64,000 nucleotides of DNA from Scolanthus callimorphus (GCA_033964015.1 CM066913.1:30951577-31015576); one strand, 5' to 3'. Numbered from the stretch's first letter, positions 32,591 to 45,720 are shown. Program-made: numbers and translations. The notes: generated from the sequence alone by a model not told the origin.

Positions 32591-33271
32591 AGGTGGCTTG
32601 CACCAGGAATTTTTGTTATAATTAGGGATATGCGATGCACGGGGAAACAAAAACTCGTTTTGGGGTTTACGGTACAATTTCTACAAAGAAAACTGGAGTT
32701 GCAAACCACTACATACGGCGTACATTGTTCAAGTCTCATTTTGGTGATAAACTTATTGCCGCATTGAAACTTTATGCATCTATTTTGAAAAGAGTCAATT
32801 TCTAACCAATAAATGTTGGTTTTCGTGGGTGCATTCCAATAGAGGTAATAATAGAGGTGGCCGCTAAATAGAGGTATTAAATACAGTACTTGTGTGACAA
32901 ATATTTTGGAACTTTGAAAAGTGGTCGCTTAACAGAGGTTGGCCGCTTAATAGGTAGCCGCTTAAAAGAGGACTGTAAATTTTTACGAATGGACACCATT
33001 ATTCTCCTTCACCAGTTCATCCGAATGAGAAATATTTTCCCTTTCCTTCCCGCATGACTATTAATAAAAGACATCACAGTTATCGTTTTTTTAAACGTGT
33101 GGCAGCTTGGTTCAGGTATGAACACGGCATCGTTACGCTGGTTTATTGCACATGATTACAATGAGCATATCTACTAAAAGCCTGCGAGATGTAGTTTCTT
33201 TAACATGTCCTCCGCTAGATCCGATTCAAACAGTCATCTCTCACGAATACCATATCGGAGTTGTTCACTTT
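32591..33271. other. Non-coding, old repeat relic
   Basis: The stretch 32860-32985 (CAAATATTTTGGAACTTTG, GGCCGCTTAATAG) matches pieces at 40600-40690 and 44745-44810, so it is an old dispersed repeat. I see no gene. Confidence 0.45.
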
Positions 33272-33274
33272 TAA

Positions 33275-35248
33275 GGGACGTGTCATTATTTAGCGGGGGG
33301 GGGAGGGCTCCTATTTTTGTGGGGAGGGTCCTAATTTTTTTCGCGTGTCTAAAGGGAGGGTCCACTTTTTTTTTTTCACTCCTATTTGGGGGAGGGTCAT
33401 AATTTTTTCAGCAACATTTGAACGATGAAGAGGGTAATACCAATGGCGATAGTGGTTATTTCAGCAACTTCTCTATAAAAATTTCGGCGCGCTTCGCGCG
33501 CATAAACAATGACATAATATACTCTTTTAGCCATGAGGACACTACCGTTGACAAGAACAAGTTATCTTGACAAGGTAAATCAAACTTTCCCAGAATTTCC
33601 CTGCAAATGATAGGCCTGGAGGGCAAGTCACTATATGTTTGAAAGAAGACCATTTAGGTAAGCGTGAGTTTTCGACGTTACAAGCATATAAATTCGTCCG
33701 TTGGGCCGTGCTTCGCGCACATGAATATTAATAACTTCGTCATTTGCGGAGCGCAGTTGTGCGCATGAATAATATAACCTAACCTATATAGTTGAGGTGG
33801 TGTACTTCCTGACAGGCTTTTTTTTACTATGCCATACACAAAACATGTTCATCTACCCTTTCTCTGAGGCTTGATGAAATGCGATGAAAAAACAAAAAAA
33901 ACGATGAACAATCAAAAAAACGATGAACAAACAAACAAACGATGAACAAAATTTGGGCACGCTTCACGCGCAACGAAGGATATGCGAGCCCATTTTTCTG
34001 TAAAATGTCTACAGTACTAGGTCAAACAGGGGACGGGAGATGTGGGATTACGTTAATCATTGCACTTAAGAGGGAGGATCACTGTATTTTACCTGTGTAT
34101 TATAAACATCCTCACGTAAATAATCGAGGCGATGAATAATATATGCACCAGTCAATTGACACCCCGGCCCCCAACCCCGGACAGGGCGGGAAAGTAACGC
34201 GGTCAGGCCGGGGAATCAACACATTAATCTACGGAAGGGCAGGGAATTTAACACGGACCTTTTATAGCGGGGATATTCAGCGGGGAATTAACGCTGAACC
34301 AGAAGTTCGATTATCGTGCGAAAATATATTGGTTTAAGGACCGAGGTCGGAGGATTTTGGGAGGGATCACTTCATTTTTGGGCGAGTGAAAGGATCTCTC
34401 TGAACCTGAAGCCTTGAAAGAGAGATTCCAGCAACGAGTTCTATATCATTTTCTAGTTTTATTTCACTCATTATGTTGAAAATTTCGGCGCGCTTCACGC
34501 GCATAAGGAATGACATCTAATCTAGTGTTAGAGAACTTGCCCAAAGAAAACAATACGCTTGTGGCGCTTAAATGGAATGCGTACGAATGTCCGTTACACG
34601 CATGTGTATCTTGGCAAGGACAAATGAAAACCCCAAAAGCCCTCCAGTGATGCGCCTGGTTGGCAGTCAATATGTTCGAAAGAAGTGAGTTCGACGTTAC
34701 AAGCTGCATAGAAATTCGATTTTTGGGCTGCGCTTCACGCACATGAATCATGATAATTTGTAGCGCGTGAAGAATAAAACCAACAGGCTTTTTTACTACA
34801 CGCAGAAAATAAAAAGTTTATCTTTTCTCTGGAGGCTTGATGAAATGCGTTTATCAAAATAAAGGCGCGTTTCGCCATGTTGCAAAAGTGTCCCCGGGGG
34901 CCTGGAGCTTTAACAACGTCCCTGGTGACCGGGAAAATAGTAACATTTAACACTTAGTGAATGTTAAATTGGGGGCCGTGATGTCAATTGACTGGTGCAT
35001 GACAGAAGTAAGAAAAAAGTAGTTCTGTATTAAGAAGAAAGAAAGAGACATTACATCACTTGGACAATAGTCTATCTAACAGGTTTTTTAGAAATAAATT
35101 GCATGGGGGAGGGTCCCAATTTTTTTTACCTATGACTGGGGGAGGGTCACATTTTTTTTGTTATGTTCAAGGGGAGGGTCCTAATTTTTTTTAGCCTTCT
35201 TTGAAAAAAATGGGAGCCCTCCCCCCCCGGTAAATAATGACACGTCCC
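33275..35248. mobile_element. GGGACG TIR element, copy C
   Basis: Complete, inverted relative to A. It is flanked by TAA at 33272-33274 and 35249-35251. Its right flank is the inverted left part of the 2.8-kb element (CCATCTTA on the other strand). The interior is like A without the nested foldback. No open frame of note. Confidence 0.8.
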
Positions 35249-35251
35249 TAA

Positions 35252-37946
35252 GATGGAAATGACAGAAGACTGCATGCAGTTCGAACTCTTCAGATCTTCA
35301 CGAGAAAAGGATGATGTTGTTATTGAAACGGTATTTGACCTACTAAGCCCTTCTGCGAGGAGGAAAACAAAGATGATGATAGTTTTGCTGCCTCCTCTGA
35401 GTTTGTACGACACAGAGAATTAATCAACTTTGATCGGCCTTCCTTTGGCGGGACAAACAACTTCCGCCAATTCCGAATTTATTCCGAATTTATACCCCTC
35501 CGAGTACGCCTGAGGAAGAATTCGAAGGACAGGAGCAAGAAAACAAAAGGGATCTTAATTAATTTTTGCCATCGAAAGAATCATGCTCTATGGACATATC
35601 TATCGGCATTTCTCTTGTTGCCATTCCTGTTCCTTAATTCTATCAATTTTTATACTTGATGCCTTTTTTGTAACGTTAATACCCAACTGTGTATATTATT
35701 TCGGCTTGGGCCCGTTGGCAGCAGAGAAACTTGGCCGTAAAGGTTTGTGTTCTGCGGAAATATCATTTGATATTTTCCTTGGTGTCATTCTTGGCCTTAA
35801 ATTCATTTTTTAAGACTATGTAATTTTTTTGTAAATACACAACTTTTAGTATATTATTTCGGCTTGGGTCTGTTGACAGCAGAGAAACTTGGCCGAAAGG
35901 TTTGTGCTCTGCGGAAATATCTTTCGATATTTTCCTTGGTGTCATTCTTGGCCTTAAATTCATTTTTTAAGACTATGTATTTTTTTAAATATACAACTTT
36001 TAGTATATTATTTCGGCTTGGGTCTGTTGACAGCAGAGAAACTTGGCCGAAAGGTTTGTGCTCTGCGAAAATATCTTTCGATATTTTCCTTGGTGTCATT
36101 CTTGGCCTTAAATTCATTTTTCAAACTCGTTGACTTTTGTTAATACACTGCTCAGTTTATTATTTCGGCTTTATAGGTCTGTTGGCAGTAGAGAAACTTG
36201 GCCGTAACGTTTGTGCTCTGCGGAAATATCTTTCGATATTTTCCTTGGTGTCATTCTTGGTCAGTCAAATGTTAAACTTCATACACTTTTTGTATTACAC
36301 GTTAGTATAGAATTTTCAGCTTAGTATATAATGGCGTATTAACTAAAAGAAAGGTAAGATCAATCTAACTGAAAATTCAAGCGCCGTCTGTTCGTTTTGC
36401 ACGGGTAAGTATTTAGGCGAAGCAAGACTGTTGATCCCCATCTTAATCCTCCATGCGTTGAAGCACAGTTCAATAGCTTTTATTGAGATACAATATCTAA
36501 TTATATACTGAGTTTGCCAGGAAAGTAGGGCAAACGCGCTGAAAGGTTTGCAGAGGTCGTGTTTCAGGGAAGCGCGAAAATCCCTGCTACTTAATCTCCC
36601 ATGACTGACAGCATATATGGGCACCCCGCGGAAATTTCCGAGATTCAAGCAACAAAACTCACCAGGGTGCCGCATATCCAGACTTTACTGAAGTTCATCA
36701 TAATGAAGAACTTTTGGAAAACAATAGAAAACTGTTTCTAAAAAAATAGCCAAGTCTGTCAAAATGCTACCTCGATAGCCAAGCATGAGAGATGAAAGCG
36801 CCTACGCATGGACTCCTGTGACCACCCTCTGGTTTCACATCTCATTTCTTTCCAATTCTGCTGCGAAGAATCTTAACATAGCGAATACATAGCGCAACTG
36901 CCTTCTTTGCGCGATGCCAGTTTGAAAAGGAGCTCAAGCGGCTTACCAGGTCAGCGGGCTGGCTTGCTGTTGCTGTTGCCATAGCAATGACTTTTCTCAC
37001 CTCTGAATCTTTACCATCTAGCATTTCCTGATTCTCGGTGCCAGGCGGCGCATCGGTAGGCCACTCACTCTCGTCCTTTCAAAGGAATGCCGGTCCCGTT
37101 AGCCAGTTGGACTTCCTAGCTCGTGAGCCTTGAGACCTCGTGACGCGTGATCCGCCAAGTTATCCTTGGTGTCAACGTAACGCCATTGGTGAGCTGCTGT
37201 GACGTCATGGATATGTTGAACTCGGTTAGCAACAAATGTGTGAAATCGTCTACTCTCATTACTTATGTACCTAACACGACTTAACTGTCAGTCCAGAACG
37301 TCTCCTTAACTTCGGGGTACTGAAGCCTTGGCGCACTTGCTGACTTATCTTAACGCTTGCGGTAGCAGCGGTTAACTCTAATCTCGGGATTGTGATTTGT
37401 TTAAGAGGGGTGATTCTTGACTTACCAAGCACCAGTGAGCAGTGAATTTTTCCTTGCTCGTTGACCAACCTCACATAGCTGCACTGCCCATAGCCTTTGA
37501 CGCTTACGTCTGAGAAGTTGTGTAGCTCTGTTGTTAACTGTGGTCTCGAAAATCGGTGGCTTGTACCAGCGAGGGATGGTGATGTTTGCAGCTGTTGCAA
37601 CTCCAGTCGAGCCTTTACCTCTTGTGGTATTGGGTCATCCCAATCCACTTTACCCTTACACAACTCTTAGAGTACGCTTACGCTCCAGCAAGAGGGGTGC
37701 TACGAACCCGAGAGGATCGAAGATTGAACTTACTGTGAAGAGTATCCCTCTTCTGGTGCAAGGCTTGTCTTGTAGACGAATGCGAAACTGAAAGGAGTCA
37801 GACTCAACACACCATTCAACACCAAGGGCTCTTTCAACTGGGAGTGAGTCCAAATCTAAGTTGAGATTCTTCCGATCTTCCGCCCTGTCCCCTGGGGGTG
37901 TGTCCTTAATGACATCTTTGTCGTTACTTATAAACGTATGAAGGTT
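35252..37946 (-). repeat. Inverted segmental copy of 20.8-24.2 kb
   Basis: The reverse complement is collinear with 20812-24188 and >95% identical. It contains the left part of the 2.8-kb element, fewer 155-bp units, the same 110-codon frame (36343-36675 against 22091-22423), the TSD TGACCAC at 36819-36825 and the BEL/Pao RNase H part. It lacks the double foldback. Homology stops at GAAGGTT near 37946. Confidence 0.9.
36826..37946 (-). pseudogene. pol: BEL/Pao pol: RT tail and RNase H (inverted copy)
   Basis: Minus-strand twin of 20812-21948. It keeps ERALGVEWCVESDSFQF and DKPCTRRGILFTV, better preserved than in the other copy, then TELHNFSDVSVKGYGQCSY. It ends at the 7-bp TSD where the 2.8-kb element starts. 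The integrase part does not follow here but lies at 10573 in copy 1, consistent with an inversion. Confidence 0.8.
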
Positions 37947-38336
37947 AAACGTGGATTTAAGTTTCAAAATTTGAGTTATTTGAGCTTTTTGAAAACACAC
38001 GAGTGCAATTTATTACAAATTGAACGAGAAGCCGTGTGATTACCTGTTAATAATATACATGGAAAAATTTCGGACGCAGGCATGTGACGTAGTGCCGCGA
38101 CCACGTGAGTATTTTATTGCACATGAATGGATAGAAGTACAATGAGCAGCCCATAATTGTAAATAGCGGCGTTTTGATTCTATAGAGTTTAGCGAAATGC
38201 AGAGAAAAGGGGCCTCTGCTAGCAGGGAAGAGTTTGCTCCATTATAACTTACATTCGTCAAAAAATCTCTTACATTAATCAGAGTGTTCTGCTTTAAAAA
38301 ATAAAAGCAAAAGTCAAGAATGGTAGCCGTGAATGT

Positions 38337-39918
38337 TCAGCATTCATGCTTAGTCCGTGTCAGAATCGCTTTCAATGATAAAGCGGCGTTTTCTCTGTGG
38401 ATTCGCCTTCGGCTCTGCCAGGACTTCTGGTAGTTGAATGCAACTGTACAACCGTGAAATGAATTGCATTGACCTTGTGAACCAACGGTGACAGCTGACC
38501 TAGACATCTGACTGTTTGAGAAACCTGCCAAGGATTGAAATGGACTCATGTAGCTTGGGGAAAGCTGATAAGTTGACGTTGACGTGGAAGGCATGGCCGT
38601 CGGGGGCTTGTAGCTGTAGCGCCGGAGAAACAACTTCAGTCTGTTGTAGCAACCAAGTTGGATACTCGATTTCCCTTTCGGTTGGAAGTGCAGTGTTGTT
38701 ATTTCTATTGGAGATGGCCAGAGAAAGTTTATATTGTTCTTGTTCGCCGCCCTCGTCATAGTCGTCAATTGATTGGATGTTTCTGTGGCCAGTTATCTTT
38801 GCAATTCCCGCTCGTTCGACTCTGGCATTTTTTAGCTTGTGGACGGTGGTTTTTCTGGCACTGTGGTTAGTGAACTTCTTTCCACTATCTTCGAGAGTTG
38901 TTCCCTCAACTATGGACTTCATGATAACATTGATTTTGTTGACACCCATGGGTTGAACAGTGAACCAAGTCGGATCGTCGGGCTTTCTCTTCTGGTTTAT
39001 CGACAGGTAAAAATGACCTTCAGTCTTCAACTGAGGTGGTCTTCGTTGAATATACTCCTTGAAGAGTTGCACATGACATCGTTCGCCACCGATAGCAAAC
39101 ATTCTTGGTGAAAAATCTCGTTTCTTGACATTCATTCATTCCTCCATTCCTGGTTTTTGTTGGGCCTTCAGCAAACCCTACAAACTTCTTGCCATTGTCA
39201 GCCTTGCAGATAAGAGAAGTCTTGGATGTTCATGCCATGGTGCTCTTTGCGTCCGCGAAGGCCAAACTGCTGGGTGAGTAGCCACCACATACTGCTTACT
39301 AACGACTCTGGGCTTGTATTTCCGAGTTTCTTGGATTTCCATAGCTCTTCCTCTTCTTGTTTTGATACTTGCCTTGCCCTGTTTGGCCGCTTGCCTCGGC
39401 CAGCTCCTCGTAGTAGCCTAGCTTTTCCCTCTAGGACTTGTTTTGACGAGCTAAACTCTCGGTCACGTTGTAAAGATAGCTTAATCCTTCTTCCTTCAGA
39501 TGTCTATCTATAGCTAGACGCCCGCCCCCTGACCCCCCGATTTGTCACATTTTGTCACAAATCCAAGATGGCGGCCAAGCGAAAGCAAACTCGCGTTTCT
39601 CAACCTAAAACTACTCTCCAACGCCTGCGAGCAGGCTAACGCAATCATAACTCGAAGGCTGTCTGGCTCATAATCTTGGCCATCCTTTGTCTTGACTTCT
39701 GCATAAAATCTCTCGAGCAAAAGGTTGAGATCTTCCGGCGGGATTTTCTCATTTCTTACGGTTATTTCTTTTTCTTCGCACCAGGATTTCCACACTCTCA
39801 TCCAGAACTCGGTACTTCTTGAAGTGTTTTGGCTTTTTGCTCCGTTTTTTAGCTGCTCAATTCTCTTTACGCTAGCCTCTTCAAATCTCGAAGCTTGATT
39901 TTTAAAAGGGGCAGCCAT
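38337..39918 (-). pseudogene. Crypton-type tyrosine recombinase (KIAA1958/ZMYM-like), broken
   Basis: The N-terminal part is at 39918-39644 (STEFWMRVWKSWCEEKEI, then PPEDLNLLLERFYAEV). The middle is in another frame at about 39470-39226 (RGKRPNRARQVSKQEEEELW, then FGLRGRKEHHGMN). The catalytic part is at 39135-38500 (GKKFTNHSARKTTVHKLKNA, TGHRNIQSIDDYDE). The tail continues in a further frame to 38337. The visible recombinase residues are Arg in GLRGR, H-x-x-R in NHSARK, His in TGHRN and Tyr in DDYDE. The family cuts DNA through the tyrosine and belongs to Crypton-derived DUF3504 proteins. At least two frameshifts and a ~130-bp insertion break it, though the last ~210 codons are intact. Confidence 0.75.
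39514..39643. mobile_element. ~130-bp MITE inserted in the Crypton
   Basis: It splits the recombinase frame between RVMIA and DRHLKEE. It contains TTTGTCACATTTTGTCACAA, CAAGATGGCGGCC and ACTCTCCAACGCCTGCGAGC. The same block occurs inverted at about 52630-52735. Exact ends are uncertain. Confidence 0.55.
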
Positions 39919-39989
39919 TTTTGTTTTTGTTTTCAAATTTGCCAGACAAATGCTGACATGTACACTCGCATCTGATTGGCTGTTCATAA

Positions 39990-40739
39990 TTTCAATTGTT
40001 TGTAAGCCAATCCGATTTGCTCAAGTTTGTAATCTGCACTGTGATTTCAGGTTTCTGCACTGTGATTTCACTAAAACTGCACTGCTCTCGACCAATCAGA
40101 GTAGAGAAATTTGTGCATGTATATTATTACGTTCTTTAACAACATTTTACAATGGGCCGAGATGTGTTCTATAAAATCGTGTTTGGGATTTTTGAAATTT
40201 TTAAAAGAGCCGATTTCAGAGCCAATTTTGTGTGTCCGCTAGTTTTTTTTTATGTAAAAAAGATATGGAAACAATCATAACTTGAAAAAGAGATGGAATT
40301 TCCAAAATCCACGAAACGTTTTGTAAGAACACATCTTAGTCAACGCGTGTATGGTGTTAATGAACGAAAATAGTGAATATTCGTGACGGTGGAACTCTAA
40401 AAAGTTGAAATGATGCACCGTGAAGGGAACTCTATAAAAAATTGGGTTTTGTAAAATTAAACTAAATTAAATTATATACCATAGTCTAGCCCTTGACATA
40501 AGCTTTAAAGGTATAACTATAATAGGTATAACTTGTAAAGATACGACCATGTTTCGTGAAATTAGCCATTTTAACGAAAAAGTACCCTAAGGTAGTCCGT
40601 TACCTTATAATAGAGATTATAATAGCATTTGGGACCGGAAAATAATGGCCGCGGCGGCTTAATAGAGATGGCTTAAACAGAGCAGCGCGGGTCATACGGG
40701 TTTAAATTATGACATAATTCGGTCCTCTGAAAGATTAAA
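39990..40739. other. Non-coding
   Basis: Only the old repeat relic at 40490-40690 (matching 44640-44830 and part of 32860-32985) is recognisable. No gene. Confidence 0.4.
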
Positions 40740-40867
40740 AAATCTAATTAACAATTCAAGGCCGAATGTGCTATGATGAATAGACCATGAGGCCAAAGGC
40801 CGAATGGTCTATTGATATCATAGCACATGAGGACGAGAGGTCTAATTGTTTTAGTATAAACTAACTA
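40740..40867. repeat. Partial foldback related to 9509-9826
   Basis: It contains GGCCGAATGTGCTATGATGA, palindromic GGCCAAAGGCC-type centre and ACCATGAGGCC, ending TTTTAGTATAAACTAACTA, which directly abuts the R repeat at 40868. The remainder of the foldback is not found beyond the array. Confidence 0.6.
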
Positions 40868-43800
40868 CAGCGGCGGACAAAAGTATCGTAAACACCCCGT
40901 TCCCCCTTCCAATGTTGGAGCATGCCAATTTGAATTGAACGCTGCGCGCACCAAACAACATTGAACAGGGGAGCGGGGAACAGCCTGGATAGCAAGTGTT
41001 TACTTCTTTTTGGCCCCCATTGTCTGAGCTGAAATCGATACCTGGCATTCGTCAAAATGACAGTTTAGTCAAGGATAACGTGACCTAATAGTGTCGCGCA
41101 AGAGCCGGATTTTTCGTCATTACGCGATACATTTTTGCTCAAAATTTCGCTAACATAGGCAAAAGTTACGGATTTGAGTCTCATAATGAAAGCACGATAA
41201 ATTTAGGCAACTTATAGAGGAGAAAAATAAAACGGGTTATCTGAAGAACGAGCTCTGTGCTATGATTTCACGATAGAAGGATCAAGCAAAGTTAACGGTA
41301 CTTGACAAAGGAGCGCAATAGGCTAAGCATCGGTGTGTGTTTTGAAGATTTGGCCCAGTTGGCCGATTTAATTCTTTAAGAGAATGTAGTAATACTCGAA
41401 ACTGAAATGTATAAAGTATTGTTAAAGTCTTAGGACAAATTGTAAAAATAATAGGACGAAAGGAAAGCCAATCAGACTCAAAATTACTAGCGAGTTAACA
41501 GCGAAGTTTTAACTGGAAGTTCAGTTACAAAAAAATCAAAGGCTATCAGTTTAGTTATTGTAATGGGAAACATCTCACGGAAGCAAGAATAATGTTCAAA
41601 AGCGAGGTTTCTGAGATGTCAAAAGCAATGACAAGAAATTAACTCGATGCTTTTTCCATGCGCAACTATCTCGGGCCTTCAACGGACGCCAAATATGCAA
41701 ATACATGGTCAAGCAAACACCGCCACATTACACTTGACCGAGTTAACCATTCATTTAAACTCTCCAAAATATCTTCGTTTTATCCACACTTTAAAGTTAT
41801 AGCTTTTGAAATGTCTAGCGATCTAGCGCTATATTCGACACACAGGGTTAGAATTTTGTTTATCTTTGAGCATGCAAGGAAAATATTACGGTTAAGTTGA
41901 ATGGTTAAGCTGCTCAGAATGAATAAAAGAGAAGTATTAGTCTCTTTATATATTGTCGCTAATGGTTTTACCACACTTTTTACTTCATTAAAACTGTATT
42001 TTTTCTCTCGCCTTTTTGCTTGAGAACACATAAAGTAGTGTTAGTGAAGATATAGTGATATTTTTATGCTAGTTTGAAATTAATTATCCCGGAGAACCAA
42101 GCTTTTCTGATGGTTAAGTCAAATGGCGGCAACTTAACCATTTACCAATGGCACGTGGCCCTGTACCAGACAGAGTGCTGTATCTCGTTAAGAAGCAAAC
42201 AAACAAACAAGTGAACTTCCGCCGTGCTGCGGCTTGAGAATCGTAAACTCTCCCTTTTATCTAGAATCTCGTGGTTAAAACTAGCTGTAACATTTTTGCT
42301 TTTATAGCTTCGCAGTTGGCGCAAACTATCAGCTGATACACCCCGCGCAAAGTGATGACATTGACAGAAAAGATCAAGCGAAATATTTTAAGAATCGAGC
42401 AGAAGCGTTTAAAAAACTGTTCTGTATGTTCTGAATAATAAGAAAGCACTCGTTTAGAAATAAATTTTCTCCTAAACACCATTTTTTTGTAAAACTTTAG
42501 GGGCAACAAATAAGCCCTCGTTTGCGTATGATTTCAGACAGTCGCGTATTATTTTTCGAAGTGCCTAAAGTAGGCTAGTGCGCATGCGTTACTTCACTCA
42601 GACTGTCTGAGCTGAAATCGATACCTGGCATTCGTCAAAATGACAGTTTAGTCAAGGATAACGTGACCTAATAGTGTCGCGCAAGAGCCGGATTTTTCGT
42701 CATTACGCGATACATTTTTGCTCAAAATTTCGCTAACATAGGCAAAAGTTACGGATTTGAGTCTCATAATGAAAGCACGATAAATTTAGGCAACTTATAG
42801 AGGAGAAAAATAAAACGGGTTATCTGAAGAACGAGCTCTGTGCTATGATTTCACGATAGAAGGATCAAGCAAAGTTAACGGTACTTGACAAAGGAGCGCA
42901 ATAGGCTAAGCATCGGTGTGTGTTTTGAAGATTTGGCCCAGTTGGCCGATTTAATTCTTTAAGAGAATGTAGTAATACTCGAAACTGAAATGTATAAAGT
43001 ATTGTTAAAGTCTTAGGACAAATTGTAAAATAATAGGACGAAAGGAAAGCCAATCAGACTCAAAATTACTAGCGAGTTAACAGCGAAGTTTTAACTGGAA
43101 GTTCAGTTACAAAAAAATCAAAGGCTATCAGTTTAGTTATTGTAATGGGAAACATCTCACGGAAGCAAGAATAATGTTCAAAAGCGAGGTTTCTGAGATG
43201 TCAAAAGCAATGACAAGAAATTAACTCGATGCTTTTTCCATGCGCAACTATCTCGGGCCTTCAACGGACGCCAAATATGCAAATACATGGTCAAGCAAAC
43301 ACCGCCACATTACACTTGACCGAGTTAACCATTCATTTAAACTCTCCAAAATATCTTCGTTTTATCCACACTTTAAAGTTATAGCTTTTGAAATGTCTAG
43401 CGATCTAGCGCTATATTCGACACACAGGGTTAGAATTTTGTTTATCTTTGAGCATGCAAGGAAAATATTACGGTTAAGTTGAATGGTTAAGCTGCTCAGA
43501 ATGAATAAAAGAGAAGTATTAGTCTCTTTATATATTGTCGCTAATGGTTTTACCACACTTTTTACTTCATTAAAACTGTATTTTTTCTCTCGCCTTTTTG
43601 CTTGAGAACACATAAAGTAGTGTTAGTGAAGATATAGTGATATTTTTATGCTAGTTTGAAATTAATTATCCCGGAGAACCAAGCTTTTCTGATGGTTAAG
43701 TCAAATGGCGGCAACTTAACCATTTACCAATGGCACGTGGCCCTGTACCAGACAGAGTGCTGTATCTCGTTAAGAAGCAAACAAACAAACAAGTGAACTT

Positions 43801-44342
43801 CCGCCGTGCTGCGGCTTGAGAATCGTAAACTCTCCCTTTTATCTAGAATCTCGTGGTTAAAACTAGCTGTAACATTTTTTGCTTTTAATAGCTTCGCAGT
43901 TGGCGCAAACTATCAGCTGATACACCCCGCGCAAAGTGATGACATTGACAGAAAAGATCAAGCGAAATATTTTAAGAATCGAGCAGAAGCGTTTAAAAAA
44001 CTGTTCTGTATGTTCTGAATAATAAGAAAGCACTCGTTTAGAAATAAATTTTCTCCTAAACACCATTTTTTTGTAAAACTTTAGGGGCAACAAATAAGCC
44101 CTCGTTTGCGTATGATTTCAGACAGTCGCGTATTATTTTTCGAAGTGCCTAAAGTAGGCTAGTGCGCATGCGTTACTTCACTCAGACAGCGGCGGACAAA
44201 AGTATCGTAAACACCCCGTTCCCCCTTCCAATGTTGGAGCATGCCAATTTGAATTGAACGCTGCGCGCACCAAACAACATTGAACAGGGGAGCGGGGAAC
44301 AGCCTGGATAGCAAGTGTTTACTTCTTTTTGGCCCCCATTGT
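40868..44342. repeat. Tandem array R-U-(deleted R)-U-R
   Basis: R (156 bp, CAGCGGCGGACAAAAG...CCCCCATTGT) is at 40868-41023 and 44187-44342. U (1.58 kb) occurs twice in direct order, 41024-42606 and 42607-44186, almost identical (a 1-bp indel in an A-run and an indel near 43875). At the U-U junction only CTGT separates CACTCAGA from CTGAGCTG, as if a middle R was lost or excised. No coding function is seen; the matching small frames in both units are non-conserved types. Confidence 0.9.
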
Positions 44343-45119
44343 AGGTCGTAAATATGCAAAATATCCCAAATCGCTCACACGGTTGTGCAGTTCATTTTTC
44401 AGAGACTAAAATCCGAAAAACGCTAATGGTCTGGGGCTTTTTAGTTCGGGGTCTTACAAATACAAAAAAAATTAAACTTCACTAAACTGAACAACTTTGT
44501 AGGATAGAGCAATCTTTTAGCTTTAAAACGATATATAGCTGATTATCATAGCATAAATTGAGACGCGACGAGAACTTTTATCCGTAGGCACCGAATGCCT
44601 CTTTACAGAGACCTTAAAGAAATAAAGTCTTTATAGTTTAGGAGAACAAAGAAGCTTTAAAATGAGGTATCACTTGTCAAGATGCGACTTCTTTTTGTTC
44701 GCGAAATTATGGCATTTTAAAGAAAATTCCCGGTACCACGAAGGTAGTGACAAATATTTTGGAACTTGGAAAAGTGGTGCTAACAGAGGTGACACTGTAA
44801 ACTCTTTACGATAACTCTGCCGAGGCAGTTTGCACATAACGTTTCATCACTTTCTGACAAATGGTCTCGGAGATATGGATCGAACAGTTCCATGACAAGC
44901 TTTTTTAAACTTATTTTCATTAATGAAAGAAAGGCAATATTCTTGAAAGCTAAGTGTACAAAAATGCATTTCGCTAAAAGGCGAGAAGTACCTATATTGT
45001 GAAAAATGGTAAATGCGAGATGAGAGCCATTAAGAGCAAGCTATTCCAGGACATAGCAGAGGACAAGGGCCACAAACTTTTCAATATTTTACCTTCAACA
45101 AACACGTGCCTATATAGAT
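44343..45119. other. Non-coding
   Basis: Contains the relic at 44640-44830 shared with 40490-40690. Nothing else supported. Confidence 0.4.
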
Positions 45120-45720
45120 TGCCTAAGGTATGGGGAAAGGTTCAAAGGGATCCTTTGGCAAAATTGTTGTCATTTCGTCTGCTTTTAATATATATATAAT
45201 ATATCATTTTAAAGCTTATGAAGAGTAGAAAACAAATGTAATATTTTTAATAACTATTATTCATAAATAATTAATAAAATCAATAATAATCTGTCGTTTG
45301 GCTAAATTCTAGTCCGTCAGAATTAAATAGAACCACCCAGGTTTGTATTATCTGAGTGACCCAAAGGTGGACTACAAAAGAATGCCACGATTTTCAAAAT
45401 GCTTTTTTTCTGTTACTATCTAACTTCAAAACGCAATAAAATCCTTAATATTAAATATACAAAAAATCGCTCATTTTGATACAAAACTGAGTGGTTCTAT
45501 TTAATTCTGAAGGACTAGAACTTATCGACATGAGAAAATCAGTTTCAAACAAATAATTATTGATTATTATTATATGCATTATTTATTTGTATTCTACTCT
45601 TCAAAAGCTTTAAAATCATATATAAATACATGTACGTACCTTAAAAGCAGACGAAATGACAACCATTTTGCCAAAGGATCCCTTTAACGTTTACCCATAC
45701 CTTAAGGAGATTTTGTGCTA
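45120..45720. repeat. Large foldback (~600 bp)
   Basis: Arms: AAGGTATGGGGAAAGGTTCA pairs imperfectly with the complement at 45.69-45.72 kb. CATTTCGTCTGCTTTTAA is at 45171 and its complement at 45645. AATTCTAGTCC is at 45306 and its complement near 45510. A related fragment (GACGAAATGACAACTATTTT) flanks the truncated BEL/Pao at 11080 and 25285. Confidence 0.7.

Noticed and set aside
38337..38768. 143-codon minus frame as a separate gene
   Set aside because: It overlaps the Crypton frame, and its C-terminal part reads as the frame-shifted end of the same recombinase.
40868..44342. R repeats considered as LTRs of a retrotransposon
   Set aside because: They are 156 bp and lack TG...CA ends, there is no primer-binding site or pol frame inside, and the interior is itself a tandem duplication.
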